This document shows positions 31,075 to 42,661 of a stretch of 64,000 bases of DNA, one piece after another (position 1 is the stretch's first letter; the number at the start of each line of letters is the position of its first letter). The notes under the pieces are model-generated. The model saw only the letters and a program-made list of their open reading frames with translations, did not search any database and was not told where the DNA came from. The stretch covers positions 734,501 to 798,500 of the forward strand of contig CANJKZ010000114.1 in assembly GCA_947471745.1 (NCBI GenBank). Direction: 5' to 3'. The stretch comes from Closterium sp. Naga37s-1. Its lineage: Eukaryota; Streptophyta; Zygnematophyceae; Desmidiales; Closteriaceae. Both the position numbers and the translations under genes were made by a program.

Positions 31075-31823
31075 TCTGACGATGCGCTCGAGAAGGGTGT
31101 ACCTAAGGAATTACTTCGATTCTGGGTGCAAGAAGTTGTGGAAATGGCAGCGATTAATGCGCTTGAACGATGGACAGGGACAGCGTCTTCTGAAATCTTC
31201 ACACCTCTCGGATGACGTACCAGGCCAAGCACAAAAGATAACAACCTAAATGCCGTAACAGGGAAAGCTAGGTGACTGTCAAATTCACAACTATCTGGAG
31301 AAGCTGATTATTCGCACCCTAGCTAGCGACACCAGTTCAGCGGCCACAACCCATCACATTTTCTGAGCAAGGATGGCGCTGGAAAGAAAGGGTTGTGTTG
31401 AGTTGGAGCTTGGGCGGAACGGGGGAAGAACGGGGGAAAAAAGAGACAGGAGTGTGGGATCACGGGAAACAAACAAAGGCTTGCGGTGCGGTGCAATGTG
31501 GTAAGAGGGCTTCGCAGGGAGGAAAGCTCGGTTGGGAATTGGATGAGCGCAGGAGGCGCTGTCGGAAGCGGAGGTCAAGGGCAAGGAATAGGGGCAGAAG
31601 TGTGTGGCGGGGCGACGACAATTCCGGACATGGAGAGGGCTGTCTGGAGGGATTGCTGGGTTGAAGCGAAATCTCGCTGTAAAGGTCCGATGACTCTTGC
31701 AAAACTTGGTGGGCGTGTGATGCTCAGTCGAACACACCACTGCGAGAGAGTTACAATATTTTACTCCAATCAATATCCAGTCCTTCAAATCTCTCATTGA
31801 TGCTTCAGTATTATTCATTCGAA
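31075..31823. promoter_or_regulatory. Intergenic: upstream of the 118-aa ORF, 3' flank of the F-box gene
   Basis: 750 bp. A 154-aa minus-strand reading frame here (31354-31818) has no recognisable motif, so I do not call it a gene. Confidence 0.45.
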
Positions 31824-34733
31824 TTATGATACCTCAATCACAGGCATTCCTACAGAACGTCTACTCCATCCTGTTTTTTTCGCCCTAACCTCCCCAACCT
31901 CCCTCGCCACCTGAACCACCCTCTCCTCATTCACATTCGGGCACCGTGCCAGGTGGCACCATGCGATTTGCTCGCATCCATGCAGCACATGCGTGACACC
32001 CTGTGTGGTTATCCCGCTACAGGCGCGGAGGGTGAGAGTGGAGAGCAGCGGGCAGTGCGATGCAATGGTGTGAAGGAGGAGGTCGGAGAGGTGGCTGGCA
32101 CGGAAGCCAGAGAAGCACATGTGCTGCAGGCTGTGGCACGACTGCACCAGCGGGACTAGCCCCGCCTCTGAGATCTCCCTGTGGGCAGAAAGGAGGGAGG
32201 GATGGGCATGTGAGATAATAGGGTGAGGAAATGGAAGTACAAGGTTCGGGGTGACTTTTGAGTCGACCCAAAGGTCACCTTGTGAGACAATAGGGTGAGG
32301 AAATGGAAGTACAAGGTTCGGGGTACAAGGAAATCAAATGATAAGGGGAAGATGACAGCAAAGGGGGGGCGGGGAGGGGAGAGGGATGAGCGGGGCAGGA
32401 TAAAGAAGGAGAAAGTAACATGCATTGGGAAATACAGAAAACAGCTGGATCAGATTGAACCATCATCACTGCACACCACCCATCACCACACTACACCGAG
32501 CACCACCGCCACGCACCTGCAATACTCCACGGCGAGTGTGGAGAGGCGGGGGCAGGTGGCAGCAGCGAGCAGCAGGAAGGAATCGGAGAGCCCATCCAAC
32601 CCCTCCAGCTGCAGACTCTCTAGCCCATTCCAACCCAGAGTCAATCCATGTCGAGCCAATCCGTCTCGAGCCAATCCATCTCGAGCCAGCTCCGCATCTG
32701 TCGTCCCCTCAAAGGCGGTAGACCACCGTTTTGCATCCAGCACGTCCCTCGCGAGCTGCAGGCCAGTGAAGTCGGGGCTCCACTTGAGCTGCAGCGATCG
32801 CAACCCCACTCCATGCACCACCACCGCCCTCAGACTCTCATCCGTCATCCTCGCTGTTCCACCGTTGACATCCCCCCCTCCTCCTCCCATCCCTCCTCCC
32901 ATCCCTCCTCCCTCTCCTCCTCCTCCTCCTTCTCCTGGGCCTCCACTCCCTCCCTCGCACCCACTCAGCGTCAGGCAATTGATTTCCGGGCAGTGTTTCA
33001 AGAGAGCTACAATGCAGTTGTCACTCACACCCTCGCAGTCAATTATCTCCACACTCTGCAGCCGAGAAGCTGTCCGGGCAGCGGTCATAAAAAATCGGTC
33101 CAGCGGGTCTGGGCAGGCCATGACGGTCAGCCTGCGCAGGGCGGGCAGCTGCCCGGCAAACATTTCCAGCCAATGAGCATTGAGCGCGCAGTTGACGATT
33201 TTTAGGGAGGAGAGGTTGGGGAAGGAGGCAGCTAGATTGCCCCCCCGCCCCTCTGCTGCTGCCCCCTTTCCTCCCTCTGCTCCTGCTTGCCCCTCTGCTG
33301 CCTCTGCCTCTCCATTCTCCCTCACTGCCCCACCCCACCCGTCCGCCTCATTCGCCCCAATCGCCCCATTCGCTCTTTCCACTTCGACTGCCCCTTCCCC
33401 CACCCCTTCCCCCGCCGCACTCCCTCCCCCAAGCCCACTGCGCGCTTTCTTTGGCACAACGGACAGAGTCAGATCTTCCAGAACCATCCCCTCCAATCCC
33501 GGGCACTTTTCCGCCAGCTCAGCAAACCCGCCGCCACTCACGTTCGGACAGCTCGCGATCGAGAGCTCCTTCAGACCTCCGCATCGCGCCACGTACCCCA
33601 AAAACCGGTCCGTTAAGTGCGTGCACTTATACACCGTCACTTTGCTAAGCATCGGGTGCCCTTCCACGCATTGCCAAAACTCGTCCGATGAAGGTAACGG
33701 GTCGTGCATCTCAATGTGCCGAATGCTACGCCCCCACGTGGCAATAGTATGTACTATGTAATCCCTTAACCCCTGGTGAACCTCGAACTCGCCGCAGTTA
33801 CAGATGGAGAGGTATTCCACCTGTGTGCCCGCCACCTGTTGGATCTGCAGGGGCGTGTTGAGGGAGAGGAGCCGCACGATGGCTGATCCGTCCAGAATTT
33901 GCTGGTCGCTGATAGGAGACGCGGCGGCGGAGGAGGACGGGGGAGCGGATGGGGAGGCGTGAGGCGAGTCGTTCCGCGCTTCTCCCCTTCCAACTGCTGC
34001 CCCCGTGCCCCCTAACCGCGTTTCGCTTCCCCCAGCCTCTGATCCGCTTCCCCCGACCTGCACCCCGCCTCCCCCACCCCCTGCTCGCCCACCCCCCCCT
34101 CCCCTTCCGCCTGGGCGCTTGTGGTAACGGTCTTCCGCGCGCTCCTCCCGCGGCGCTCCCGGCAGCACGGTGGGACCGAGGCAGCAGACGCGCAGCGTGC
34201 GGATGAGGGGGAAGCGGCGGAGCACGAAGCGGAGTTCCGTTGCGCTCACCTGCGCCGGTTACGGGGGGGGGGGAGGGTGGGGGGACGGTTGAGGGAGGAG
34301 ACCGGAGGCTGATGGGGAAGAGGGAAGGCCACGAAAAAATGAAGGGATGGGGGATGAATCCGGAATCGGCGGGACGAGCGCTCTGATTATCTGGGCGAGT
34401 CAAGCAGCAGAGGCAATCTTTCTCGCGCTGCATACACAGCGGAAGGGAAGAATGTGACTCTGCATATTCTTACAGCCGAAGCGATAGATCTTACAACCAG
34501 CGGTTTACCTCGCTCTGCATGTAATGCGGCAGCAGACGCTCGTAGCGAAACCACAGGCGACACACGAGCGACACGGCGCACCGGTCTGTGACGGACAGAT
34601 GCGAAAATATCTTCGCGATCACGTCGCGCGGCAGCTTGTGGTTCGCCGCCGGCTCGTACGCCGGCCATGGCGGCGGGTGACTCGGCGGTTGGCTCGGTTG
34701 TAGGCTCGGCAGAGGCTGGCTCGGCGGAAACAA
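31824..34733 (-). pseudogene. F-box/LRR protein gene, copy 1, 5' end missing
   Basis: Three exons on the minus strand: <34733-34509 (F-box: KLPRDVIAKIFSHLSVTDRC, VSLVCRLWFRYERLLPHYMQ), 34249-32517 (leucine-rich repeats, for example FAELAEKCPGLEGMVLEDLT and LKIVNCALNAHWLEMF, with Gly/Ala-rich insertions) and 32178-31824 (C-terminal LRRs, SCHSLQHMCFSGFRASHLSD, ending MPVIEVS). Splice phases match copy 2 at 42662-45872. F-box/LRR proteins select substrates for SCF ubiquitin ligases. Homology with copy 2 stops at PPSQPL near 34733, and Copia sequence begins within about 8 bp. No in-frame ATG precedes the F-box, so the start codon was lost with the retroelement junction. It may be transcribed from an element promoter or be dead. 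The LRR exons are open, suggesting recent loss. Confidence 0.75.
32209..32322. repeat. GTGACTTTTGAGTCGACC palindrome between 42-bp direct repeats
   Basis: The 28-bp near-palindrome (32251-32278, GTCGAC core) is bracketed by 42-bp direct repeats 32209-32250 and 32281-32322 with a single mismatch. It lies in the last intron of F-box copy 1. The same structure is in copy 2, so it predates the gene duplication. Confidence 0.92.
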
Positions 34734-35369
34734 AGAAGAAAAAAATGCCGTAGGTGCTGCTGCCCTAGGAGCTACTGCTTGCTACTGCCCTAGGTGCTAC
34801 CGCATGCTACTGCCGCCTGTGCTACTACTGCTACGCAGCTGCTGCTACTAGCTGCCACTGCCTGCCATGGCCACTACCACTGTCCTACGTCAGCGGCAGC
34901 TGAGTGTCCAGGAGTCTCTCTCGCCGCAACAGCTTCACGAGTGGGCTATCTGGTGGGGCAGCCCCGGTGGTGGAGCTAGCCGTGCTAGGGCTGGAGGTCG
35001 TGGTGCTGGCGATCCTCGTACTCGTCGGCGGGAGCCGCTCTCGTCGCAGCAGCTTCGCAAGAGGGTTGTCCGGTGGGGCAGCTTCGGTGGCGGAGCCTGG
35101 TGTGCTACTACTCGAGGTCCCTGTGAGTCTACTCCTGCTGGTAGTGCCGCTGGTAGACGCGGAGGTTCTGGGGGTGGACAGCAGCGGCAGCAGCGTTCGC
35201 CGGAGACTCTCTCCCTGCAGCAGCTTCGTGATGGGCTGTCCGGTGGGGCAGCCCCGGTGGCGGAGCTTGGGGTACTAGTGCTGGGGGTGGAGAGGCACCT
35301 GGTGGCGTAGAGGCTGTTAGTCTTGGTGCTGTTGACTCAGTTAGCACAGGTGCAGAGCCAGAGGAGGCC

Positions 35370-36965
35370 TTGCACACTTTTACTCTCGACTCCGGCACGT
35401 TTTGTTGCTTCTTCCGCGACAGCACCACAGTCACACCGCTCACAGTCCCTGTCCCTGTCACACTGGCCGACCCCTCTAGGGGCCCAGTAGTCGCGCATGG
35501 CGCCACTGTTCTCCCTTGTCCGGCGGCCCCTTCCGGCCTCCTCACAGGTCTCCACCCCCCCTCGTTCGCTATGAACTTGGTGGCTACCTCTGTCCTCCAG
35601 GACCAGTGGGTCACTGTCACCCAGCCTGGAGGCGAGCTTGTGGCGATCTGTACGGACTCGCGCACTGGTGAGCACCTCGCCACGTTCACTCGTAGGCCTG
35701 GGTCTGGCCTGTACACACTGACCACTGAGTCTGCACTGGTAGCTGAATCAGGTCAGGTAGCTGCGTCGGTTGAGGTCGCTTGGTCTTGTTCGTGCCGTCT
35801 CCTCACGCACCAGACTCTCCTCTGGCACTACCGTATTGGCTACCCCTCCTTGCCATGCCTGCGTGGCATGCACTCCCGTCTTCTTGTGTCTGGTCTCCCC
35901 AAGTCCTTGCCCCCGCTCTCGAGGTCGCTTGCACCGTCCTGCCTTCCCTGCGTCGAGGGGCGGCAGCGCGCCGCTCCTCACTCCTCCTCGTTTCCTCCTA
36001 CCACTGCTCCTCTGCAGACCCTGCACATGGACGTGTGGGGCCCCGCCCGCGTCACTGGACAGGGTGGCGAGCGCTACTTTTTGCTGGTTGTCGACAACTA
36101 CACGCGCTACACCACGGTCTTCCCCTTGCAGAGCAAGGCGGATGTCCGCGGTGTCTTGATCCGCTGGATCCGCGCTGTTCGTCTCCAGCTTCGCACCCGG
36201 TTCCAGCAGGACCTGCCTGTCCTGCAGCTGCACTCTGACCGAGTTGGTGAGTTTTGCTCCCGCCTCCTTGAGGACTTCTGTGGTGCTGAGGGCATCGTCC
36301 AGTCGTACAAGCTTCCGGCCTCTCCTCAGCAGAATGGGATTGCTGAGCGCCGCATTGGTCTTGTCATGGATGTTGCTCGCACCTCCATGATCCATGCGGC
36401 TGCTCCCCATTTTCTGTGGCCGTTTGCGGTCCGATACGCCGCTGAACAGCTCAACCTTTGGCCCTGTGTCTCCCACCCGGAGACCTCCCCCTCCTTGAGG
36501 TGGACGGGCGAGGTTGATGATGCGTCGGCGTTTCGGGTCTGGGGTTCTCTCTCTCTTGTCCGCGACTTGGCTGCGGGCAAGCTCTCTCCACGCACTCTTT
36601 GGTGCGTGTTCCTTGGTTTTCCCACCGACGCACCGCCCTGGCAGTTTTACCACCTGGGCTCTCGTCGTGTGCTGTCCTCCTGCGACGTCACCTTTGACGA
36701 GTCCGTCTGCTTCTACCGTCTTCACCCCCACCGCAGTTCCCCGGTACCCCTCCCGCCTCTCACCCTGGTGGACGACCCCCCCCCCCCGGTAGCCCCCCTC
36801 CCTACTCACGGTCTCGATCCCTCAGGTGTGTCTCAGGTAGACCCACCCCCCTTGGTTGAGCCTTTGGAGGTCTCCTCAGACACCTCTGGCCCAGCTGAGG
36901 GGGGTGACCCGACTCCTGCTGCCACAGTGACCCCTCGCCGTTCTGCACGCTTGGCTGTCCCTCCT
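35370..36965 (+). pseudogene. Copia 1 protease-integrase segment
   Basis: Reading frame includes the protease-like FTLDSGTFCCFFRD, the pre-integrase HQTLLWHYRIGYPSLPCLRG, and integrase motifs LHMDVWGPARV, LHSDRVGEF (a G-to-V change in the usual HSDRGGEF) and PASPQQNGIAERRIGLVMD. It then enters a Gly/Val-coding repeat region in shifted frames (36983-37880). The first part of gag lies in other frames from 34741. The reading frame is broken, so no full polyprotein can be made. Confidence 0.85.
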
Positions 36966-37970
36966 GGGTTTCCGCCTCGACCGTGCAGCCTGTCGCTGTG
37001 GACTCTGGTGCTGCAGGAGGTGGTACCATTGGGGGTGCTGGTTCTGGGGGTGCTGAGTGTCCTCTGGGTACAGGAGGTACTGGAGGTACTGGTGCTGGTG
37101 ATCCTGCTACGAGTCGGCAGGAGGCTCTCTCGCCGGAGCGGCTACGCGAGTGGGCTATCCAGTGGGGCAGCCCTGGTGGTGGAGCTAGCCGTCTTAGAGC
37201 TGGAGGTGCTGGGACTGCTGGAGCTGGAGGTGCTGGCACTGCTGGAGCTGGAGGTTCTGCTACTGGTGGTACTGTGGTTGCTCGTACTGGTGGCACTGGT
37301 GGGGGCAGTCCTGGTGGTGGCGCTGGACGTGCTGGAGCTACAGGTTCTGGAGGTGCTAGCCCTGGAGGTGCTAGTGCTGGAGTTCCTGGTACTGGAGGCA
37401 CAGGTGCTGCTGGAGGTGCTGGAGGTTCAGGTTTTGGAGGTGCTAGCCCTGGAGGTGCTGGTGCTGGTGTTCCTGGCACTGGAGGCACAGGCGCTGCTGG
37501 AGGTGCTGGAGGTGCAGGTACTGCTGGAGGTGCTGGAGGTGCTGGCACTGGAGGTACTACTGGAGGTGCTGTTGGAGGTACTGGAGTTAGTGGTGTAATT
37601 CGGCAGGAGTCGCTCTCGCCGCCGCAGCTTTCGCGAGTGGGCTGTTCGTTGGGGCAGTCCCGGTGGTGGAGCTGGGGGCACTGGTTCTGGGGGTGCTTTT
37701 GCTACTGGAGCTGGAGGCACTGTTTCTAAGGGTGCTGTTGCTACTGGAGCGGGAGGTTCTAGGGGTGCGACTACTCAGCCGAAACCGGCCTGCGCTTTGT
37801 CGCCTTCTCAGTCTCCCGCCTGTTGCTACTCAGTTTCCGGTTCCTGGTACTACTCCTCCGCTACTGTTCCCACCGACTGACCTGTCTTAGCCATAGCTAC
37901 TGCCTGTCTCCCCGCTGCCTGCTCCACTCCTGTTCGCGGTCGTCGTGTTGTCCGTCCTCGTGCTCCAGCT

Positions 37971-39968
37971 GTGCCAGGCACTCACCAGATGGCACTTCGT
38001 CCTTCCTCTATTCCACAGCGTGTTGTCCTGCCGTCGCCTCCCGCGTCCTCTCTTCCGCACGTTCTTGACCCTGAGTCTCACCTTGTCCGTGCTGCCAGTT
38101 CGAATGTCACTCGTCTCCTTGCCACAGTTGTGACTGACCCTTCCTTTGAGTCCGTTGCTACAGCTGCCTTAGTTGCTGAGCTTGTTGACTTTGCTGCTTT
38201 GTGCCGCCTTGACTACGCTGCGAGTCTTGTTTTTTACTCTTCCTGTCCTCCGTCCGTCGGGGGTGAGCTTGCCCTTGGCTGTGACGTTCTTGAGGACAGG
38301 CAGTTTGAGCTGGAGTGTCTCGCGGCCGCTGCACCGCATCTCGCGTCCTCGCTACTTTGCCCTGAGGGAGACCCGGATGCACTGGACATCCCGACCCCAC
38401 GCACTTACGCAGAGGCGATCACGGGTCCGTACTCCTCTCAGTGGCAGATAGCCATGGACGCAGAGATTGCTTCCTGGAAGTCCACAGACACCTACGTTGA
38501 CGAGGTTCCCCCATCTGGGGCGAACATAGTCGATGGCATGTGGATTTTCAGGGTGAAGCGGCCGCCGGGTTCTCCGCCTGCCTTCAAGGCGCGTTACGTT
38601 GCTCGAGGCTTCAGTCAACGTGCAGGGGTCGAGTTCTTTCAGACCTTCTCCCCCACCCCAAAGATGACCACTCTTCGGGTGCTACTGCACGTTGCAGCAC
38701 AGCGCGACTACGAGCTGCACTCCCTCGACTTCTCGACAGCCTTCTTGCAGGGTAGCCTTCACGAGGCTATCTGGTTGCGCCGTCCACGTGGCTTCACTGG
38801 GTCGTTTCCTGAGGGTACCGAGTGGAGTCTTCGGCGACCAGTCTACGGCCTTCGACAGGCACCCCGCGAGTGGCACGACACACTGAGGACTACACTTGCG
38901 GCTCTTGGCTTCGCTCCCTCGACTGCTGACCCTTCGCTGTTTCTGCGCACAGACACTTCTCTACCGCCGTTCTACGTTCTTGTGTACGTCGACGACTTGG
39001 TTTTTGCTACTGCTCACACTGAGGCTCTTGCCTTGGTGAAGGCGGAGCTGCAGGAGAGACACACTTGCACTGACCTGGGTGAGCTGCGGAGTTACCTTGG
39101 CTTGCAGATCACCCGGGACAGAGCACGCCGCACCATCACCCTCACTCAGTTACACATGGTGCAGCAGGTCCTTTAGCGCTTCGACGTCACGTGGTCCTCG
39201 CCACAGCCCACTCCTCTGTCTACTGGCCACTCGCTCTCAGCTCCCCCTTCGGACGAGTCCGTAGAGCCAAGTGGTCCGTACTCAGAGCTTGTGGGTTGCC
39301 TCATGTACCTGATGGCGTGCACACGACCTGACCTCGCGTACCCTCTCAGCCTCCTGGCTCGCTACGTGGCTCCCGGTAGGCATCGAAAGATGCACTGGGA
39401 TGCTGCGAAGAGGGTATTGCGTTACCTGTGCAGCACTTCGGGCATGAGGCTCGTGCTTGGAGGACCGGGTTCAGATGTTCTCACCGGCCACTCAGATGCT
39501 TCTTGGGCTGACGACCAGACGACTCACCGGTCGACACAGGGGTACAATTTCAGTCTCGGCGCTGGTTCTGTCTTGTGGAGGTCCACTCGCTCTTCTTCTG
39601 TACTTAGTTCCAGCTGTGAGGCCGAGATCTACGCTGGGGCTATAGCTGCACAGGAGCTGCAGTGGCTGACCTACCTGCTGACCGACTTGGGTGAGCGGCC
39701 TCGTTCTCCTCCAGTTCTGTACGTCGACAACAATGCCATGATTGCCTTGTGTCAGGACCAGAGACTGGAGCACAGAACGAAGCACATTGCTCTCCGTTAC
39801 TTTCTCACGCGAGAGCTGCAGCAGCATGGTCAGCTTCATCTTGCTTACGTGGCCACTCGGGCCAACACTGCTGATGTCTTCACCAAGGCCCTTGGGTCTA
39901 GTGATCATCAGCGTTTCTGCACTGCTCTTGGGCGTGTGCCCACTCTGCCTCACTTGCTTGTCTCTTGA
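37971..39968 (+). pseudogene. Copia 1 reverse transcriptase and RNase H, one stop
   Basis: RT motifs WQIAMDAEIASWKSTDTYV, ARGFSQRAGVEFFQTFSPTP, LDFSTAFLQGSLHEAIWLRR, VYGLRQAPREWHDTL and the catalytic YVDDLVFA are present up to an in-frame TAG at 39174-39176. The same frame family resumes with RNase H: GCLMYLMACTRPDLAYPLSL, GHSDASWADD, SSSCEAEIYAGAIAAQEL, YVDNNAMIALC, RTKHIALRYF and ANTADVFTKAL. Ends at 39968. Confidence 0.9.
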
Positions 39969-40178
39969 TCTTGCTCTTGTTGTACACTGATATATATGAG
40001 TATACCTGCATGCTTACACTTGCTAGGTTGTGATCAGTGTACTGCTCTTGTTATTATTAACTCTGCATGTGAACTGGCCTTATGGCCGTTTGCTTGTGCT
40101 CAGAATGCGTGGTGATCTTGAGATCCACCCTGAGCTTTGTTTTGCTTTGCTTCTTCTCTTGACTGGTCTTGTGACCCC

Positions 40179-40321
40179 TGTCAGAATGTCGATGTTTGTC
40201 TAGCCTGCAGTGGGGTACTCTATAGCGAGTACAACCCAATTAGGGTTTTCTATATGTATCTCAACTGCTGCTAGTGAACCCCTCTCTTTCCTGTTTCTGA
40301 TTTCTGCCTAGACTTTCGACA
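40179..40321 (+). repeat. TRIM A 5' LTR
   Basis: 143 bp, begins TGTCAGAATGTCGATG, ends CTTTCGACA; identical to 41606-41748. Confidence 0.95.
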
Positions 40322-41112
40322 TGCTATCAAAGCAGGTCGACCCTCCTGGGTCGATCCTGTGGATGGGCCCGCCACCTAATGCTTCCGCTGCTGTCCTGCC
40401 TATCGCGCGCCTCGGGTGCGCGACGTGTTCTGCTTGCCGCGCGCTCGGGTGCACGGCGTATTTTTCATCCCGCCGCGCGCTCGGGGCGCGCGGCGGTTTT
40501 CTGCCCGCCGTGCGCCCCGAGGCGCGCGGCGGTTTTCTGCCCCGTCGATCCGCGCGTCGCCCCCCGTCGCCCGTCGCAGCGCCCCCGGGGACCCGCGCGT
40601 CGCCCCCCGTCGCCCGTAGCGGCCCGCGCGACCTGCGCTAGGCCCGCGCGAGGCCCGTACAGCCCGCGCGCGGCCCGTACGGCCTGCGCTAGGCCCGCGC
40701 GCGGCCCGTACGGCCTGTGCCAGGCCCGCGCGCGGCTCGTACGGGCTGCGCCAGGCCCGCGCGCGGCTCGGGCAGCCCGCGCGCGGTTCGTCCGGCCTGC
40801 GCCAGGCCCGTGAGCGGCCCGTACCATCTGCCCCAGTGCCGCACGCCGTCCCCCGAGCTTCTGACCGCACTCCTGTGTTAGGATTTGGGGGTGGAGAGTA
40901 TGGGGGTGCTGTGTGTGTGAGCCGTCCCCTGCTCCTCCTCCTCCTCCGTCTCCCACTGCTGCAGCTGCCGCTGAGGGGGGTGGATGTGTTGGAGCCGTCG
41001 GAGTGGTACAAGGGGGGTGGCGTGTGAGCGGTGCTAGTGGTTCAGCAGGGGGTGTGTGAAAGGGGTGTGGGACAGTTGGGGGAGGTTGACCGGAGGTAGC
41101 CGACTTGTCGTC

Positions 41113-41367
41113 CGCAGCGCCTGAAGTCCAGAGAGCCACGACCCCCTGTGGCCGTGTAGTCCGGGGCTCTGCGCCCGGTAGCCACAGTGTGAGCACTCCT
41201 GGTAGTCCAGAGAGCCACGACCCCCTGTGGCCGTGTAGTCCGGGGCTCTGCGCCCGGTAGCCACAGTGTGAGCACTCCTGGTAGTCCAGAGAGCCACGAC
41301 CCCCTGTGGCCGTGTAGTCCGGGGCTCTGCGTCCGGTAGCCACAGTGTGAGCACTCCTGGGAGCACA
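41113..41367. repeat. Tandem repeat of about 85 bp, three units, inside TRIM A
   Basis: Three near-identical units each containing AGTCCAGAGAGCCACGACCC and CCGGGGCTCTGCG, starting near 41125, 41204 and 41284. A degenerate fourth follows to about 41410. Non-coding repeats like this are typical of these GC-rich interiors. Confidence 0.9.
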
Positions 41368-41605
41368 GTGAGCCAGCTGCGCCTGTCGCCGTATAGCCCG
41401 GGTTTAGCCTGGTAGCGTCAGTGCTGCGCACTCCTGTTGCCCGTGTGTCTGCAGCTTCAGCCGTCGCCTCTCATCTTCTCGTCCTCCATAGTTTCTCCTC
41501 CTCCTCACTTGCCCTCTGTGATAGCCTCTAGCTTTGCTTATCCTTGTGAACTATTACACTGCCTGCTTGTTGTGTTGATTGTACCCCACTTTGACTATGG
41601 GGGTG

Positions 41606-41748
41606 TGTCAGAATGTCGATGTTTGTCTAGCCTGCAGTGGGGTACTCTATAGCGAGTACAACCCAATTAGGGTTTTCTATATGTATCTCAACTGCTGCTA
41701 GTGAACCCCTCTCTTTCCTGTTTCTGATTTCTGCCTAGACTTTCGACA
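41606..41748 (+). repeat. TRIM A 3' LTR
   Basis: 143 bp, identical to the 5' LTR; directly preceded by the polypurine tract. Confidence 0.95.
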
Positions 41749-41783
41749 ACCCCTTGTTGTCCCCCACTTTGCCTATGGGGGTG

Positions 41784-41922
41784 TGTCAAAACATGTTTAT
41801 ATCATGTTAGTGATGTTAGGCTGTAGTGGGTTACTCCCTATGGGGTACAACCCTTTGGTAGGGTTGCTACTTGTACCACTCATCCTGCTTTAGTCAATCA
41901 TTACTGTTTCCTTATTCTGACA
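41784..41922 (+). repeat. Copia 1 3' LTR
   Basis: 139 bp, TGTCAAAACATG...TTCTGACA. It shares the TGTCA...GACA ends and the GTAGTGGGKTACTC-TACAACCC middle with the other short LTRs in the window. No partner 5' LTR. Confidence 0.85.
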
Positions 41923-42661
41923 GGTTCTTACTCCAAATACTTCCGCTACTAAACTCTCTAAGGCAATCCTATCATATCCAAGATCTTCACTCTAACAAGC
42001 ATAACGTTCCAAGTTCACGCCGCGGAATGTAGTTCAGACATTTGCGAACCTGAAAAACACTCTACCTTGTTTGGGTCCGCTGCAAATGGTCTCCGGTACC
42101 AAGCGGGTACCGGTACCAGGCAGGGACCATTCTTGCTTTCGCTGGTCCATTTCCCTATGAATAGACCAGCGCCTACTGTGACACCCCTTCATCCCTTTTT
42201 CAGCCTTTTTTTCTATACACCCTGTTTCTCGCTACACTGACCCGCGCGTAACTGGCAGGCTGGCCTTGTCCTATTCGATTTGCCCAAATAAACCATACCA
42301 AAACCTAAATCAACCAACCTCAACCGAGCTTTTTCACTCTGGAAGTCAGTATAGCGGACGTCAGTATGGCGAGAAAGAGGGTGTACCAGCGCTGTTTTTT
42401 CAGCCTTTTCCCTGAGAAACCTGGTGAGTTTCTACTGGATTTTAGGGGGGAACTGGCACTTATGGCTGATTCTCAGCACAAATTTGCCATCAATCACTGA
42501 TTTTTCAGCCTGCCCCATAACCAATATCTTTGTAAAACCAATAAAATGTCCCCTTTACATCCAATACATCTGCCACACCACATCTAGTACAATACCGTAT
42601 CTTTTGTTTGGTTATCCCTCCACGAAGACACCACATCCCTGTAATATTCACTTGATTGAAA
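41923..42661. other. Intergenic between Copia 1 and F-box copy 2
   Basis: 740 bp, no gene found. It does not resemble the missing 5' end of F-box copy 1. It contains a GGTACC-rich spot (42095-42120) and repeated CCTTTTTCAGCCTTTTT words (42186-42215, 42390-42412). Confidence 0.55.

Larger units (their letters stand above)
40174..41753 (+). mobile_element. TRIM A: short non-autonomous LTR element with ACCCC target duplication
   Basis: Element 40179-41748 (1570 bp). Identical 143-bp LTRs lie at 40179-40321 and 41606-41748 (TGTCAG...CGACA), with primer site TGCTATCAAAGCAGG after the 5' LTR (initiator-Met tRNA type) and polypurine GACTATGGGGGTG before the 3' LTR. The 5-bp target duplication ACCCC is at 40174-40178 and 41749-41753. 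The interior has no gag or pol, only GC-rich repeats. LTR identity suggests recent insertion, and the tract is nearly the same as that of the Copia elements here, which probably supplied the enzymes. Confidence 0.95.
34741..41922 (+). mobile_element. Ty1/copia retrotransposon, 5'-truncated, interrupted by TRIM A
   Basis: Runs plus-strand from a truncated gag region to a 3' LTR (41784-41922). Domain order is copia type: protease relic, GAG-pre-integrase, integrase, reverse transcriptase, RNase H. The 5' LTR, PBS and N-terminal gag are absent. The element body is split at 40178/41749 by TRIM A, inside its 3' untranslated part. The polypurine tract CTATGGGGGTG precedes the 3' LTR. It starts within about 8 bp of the last F-box homology at 34733. 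Confidence 0.9.

Noticed and set aside
31354..31818. 154-aa minus-strand reading frame
   Set aside because: No motif, no recognisable splice context, GC-rich chance ORF in the F-box 3' flank.
33180..33761. Plus-strand Pro/Ala-rich ORFs over the F-box genes (also 43524-44526)
   Set aside because: Antisense shadows of the LRR exons; the minus strand has the conserved protein in both paralogues.
36983..37729. Gly-rich 248-aa frame as a separate structural protein gene
   Set aside because: It is the repeat linker between integrase and RT of Copia 1, in a shifted frame.
40400..41431. Ala/Arg/Pro-rich ORFs inside TRIM A, and similar ones at 61441-62364 and 62981-63958
   Set aside because: GC-rich tandem repeats in all three TRIM interiors; frames are not conserved between TRIMs and have no domain.
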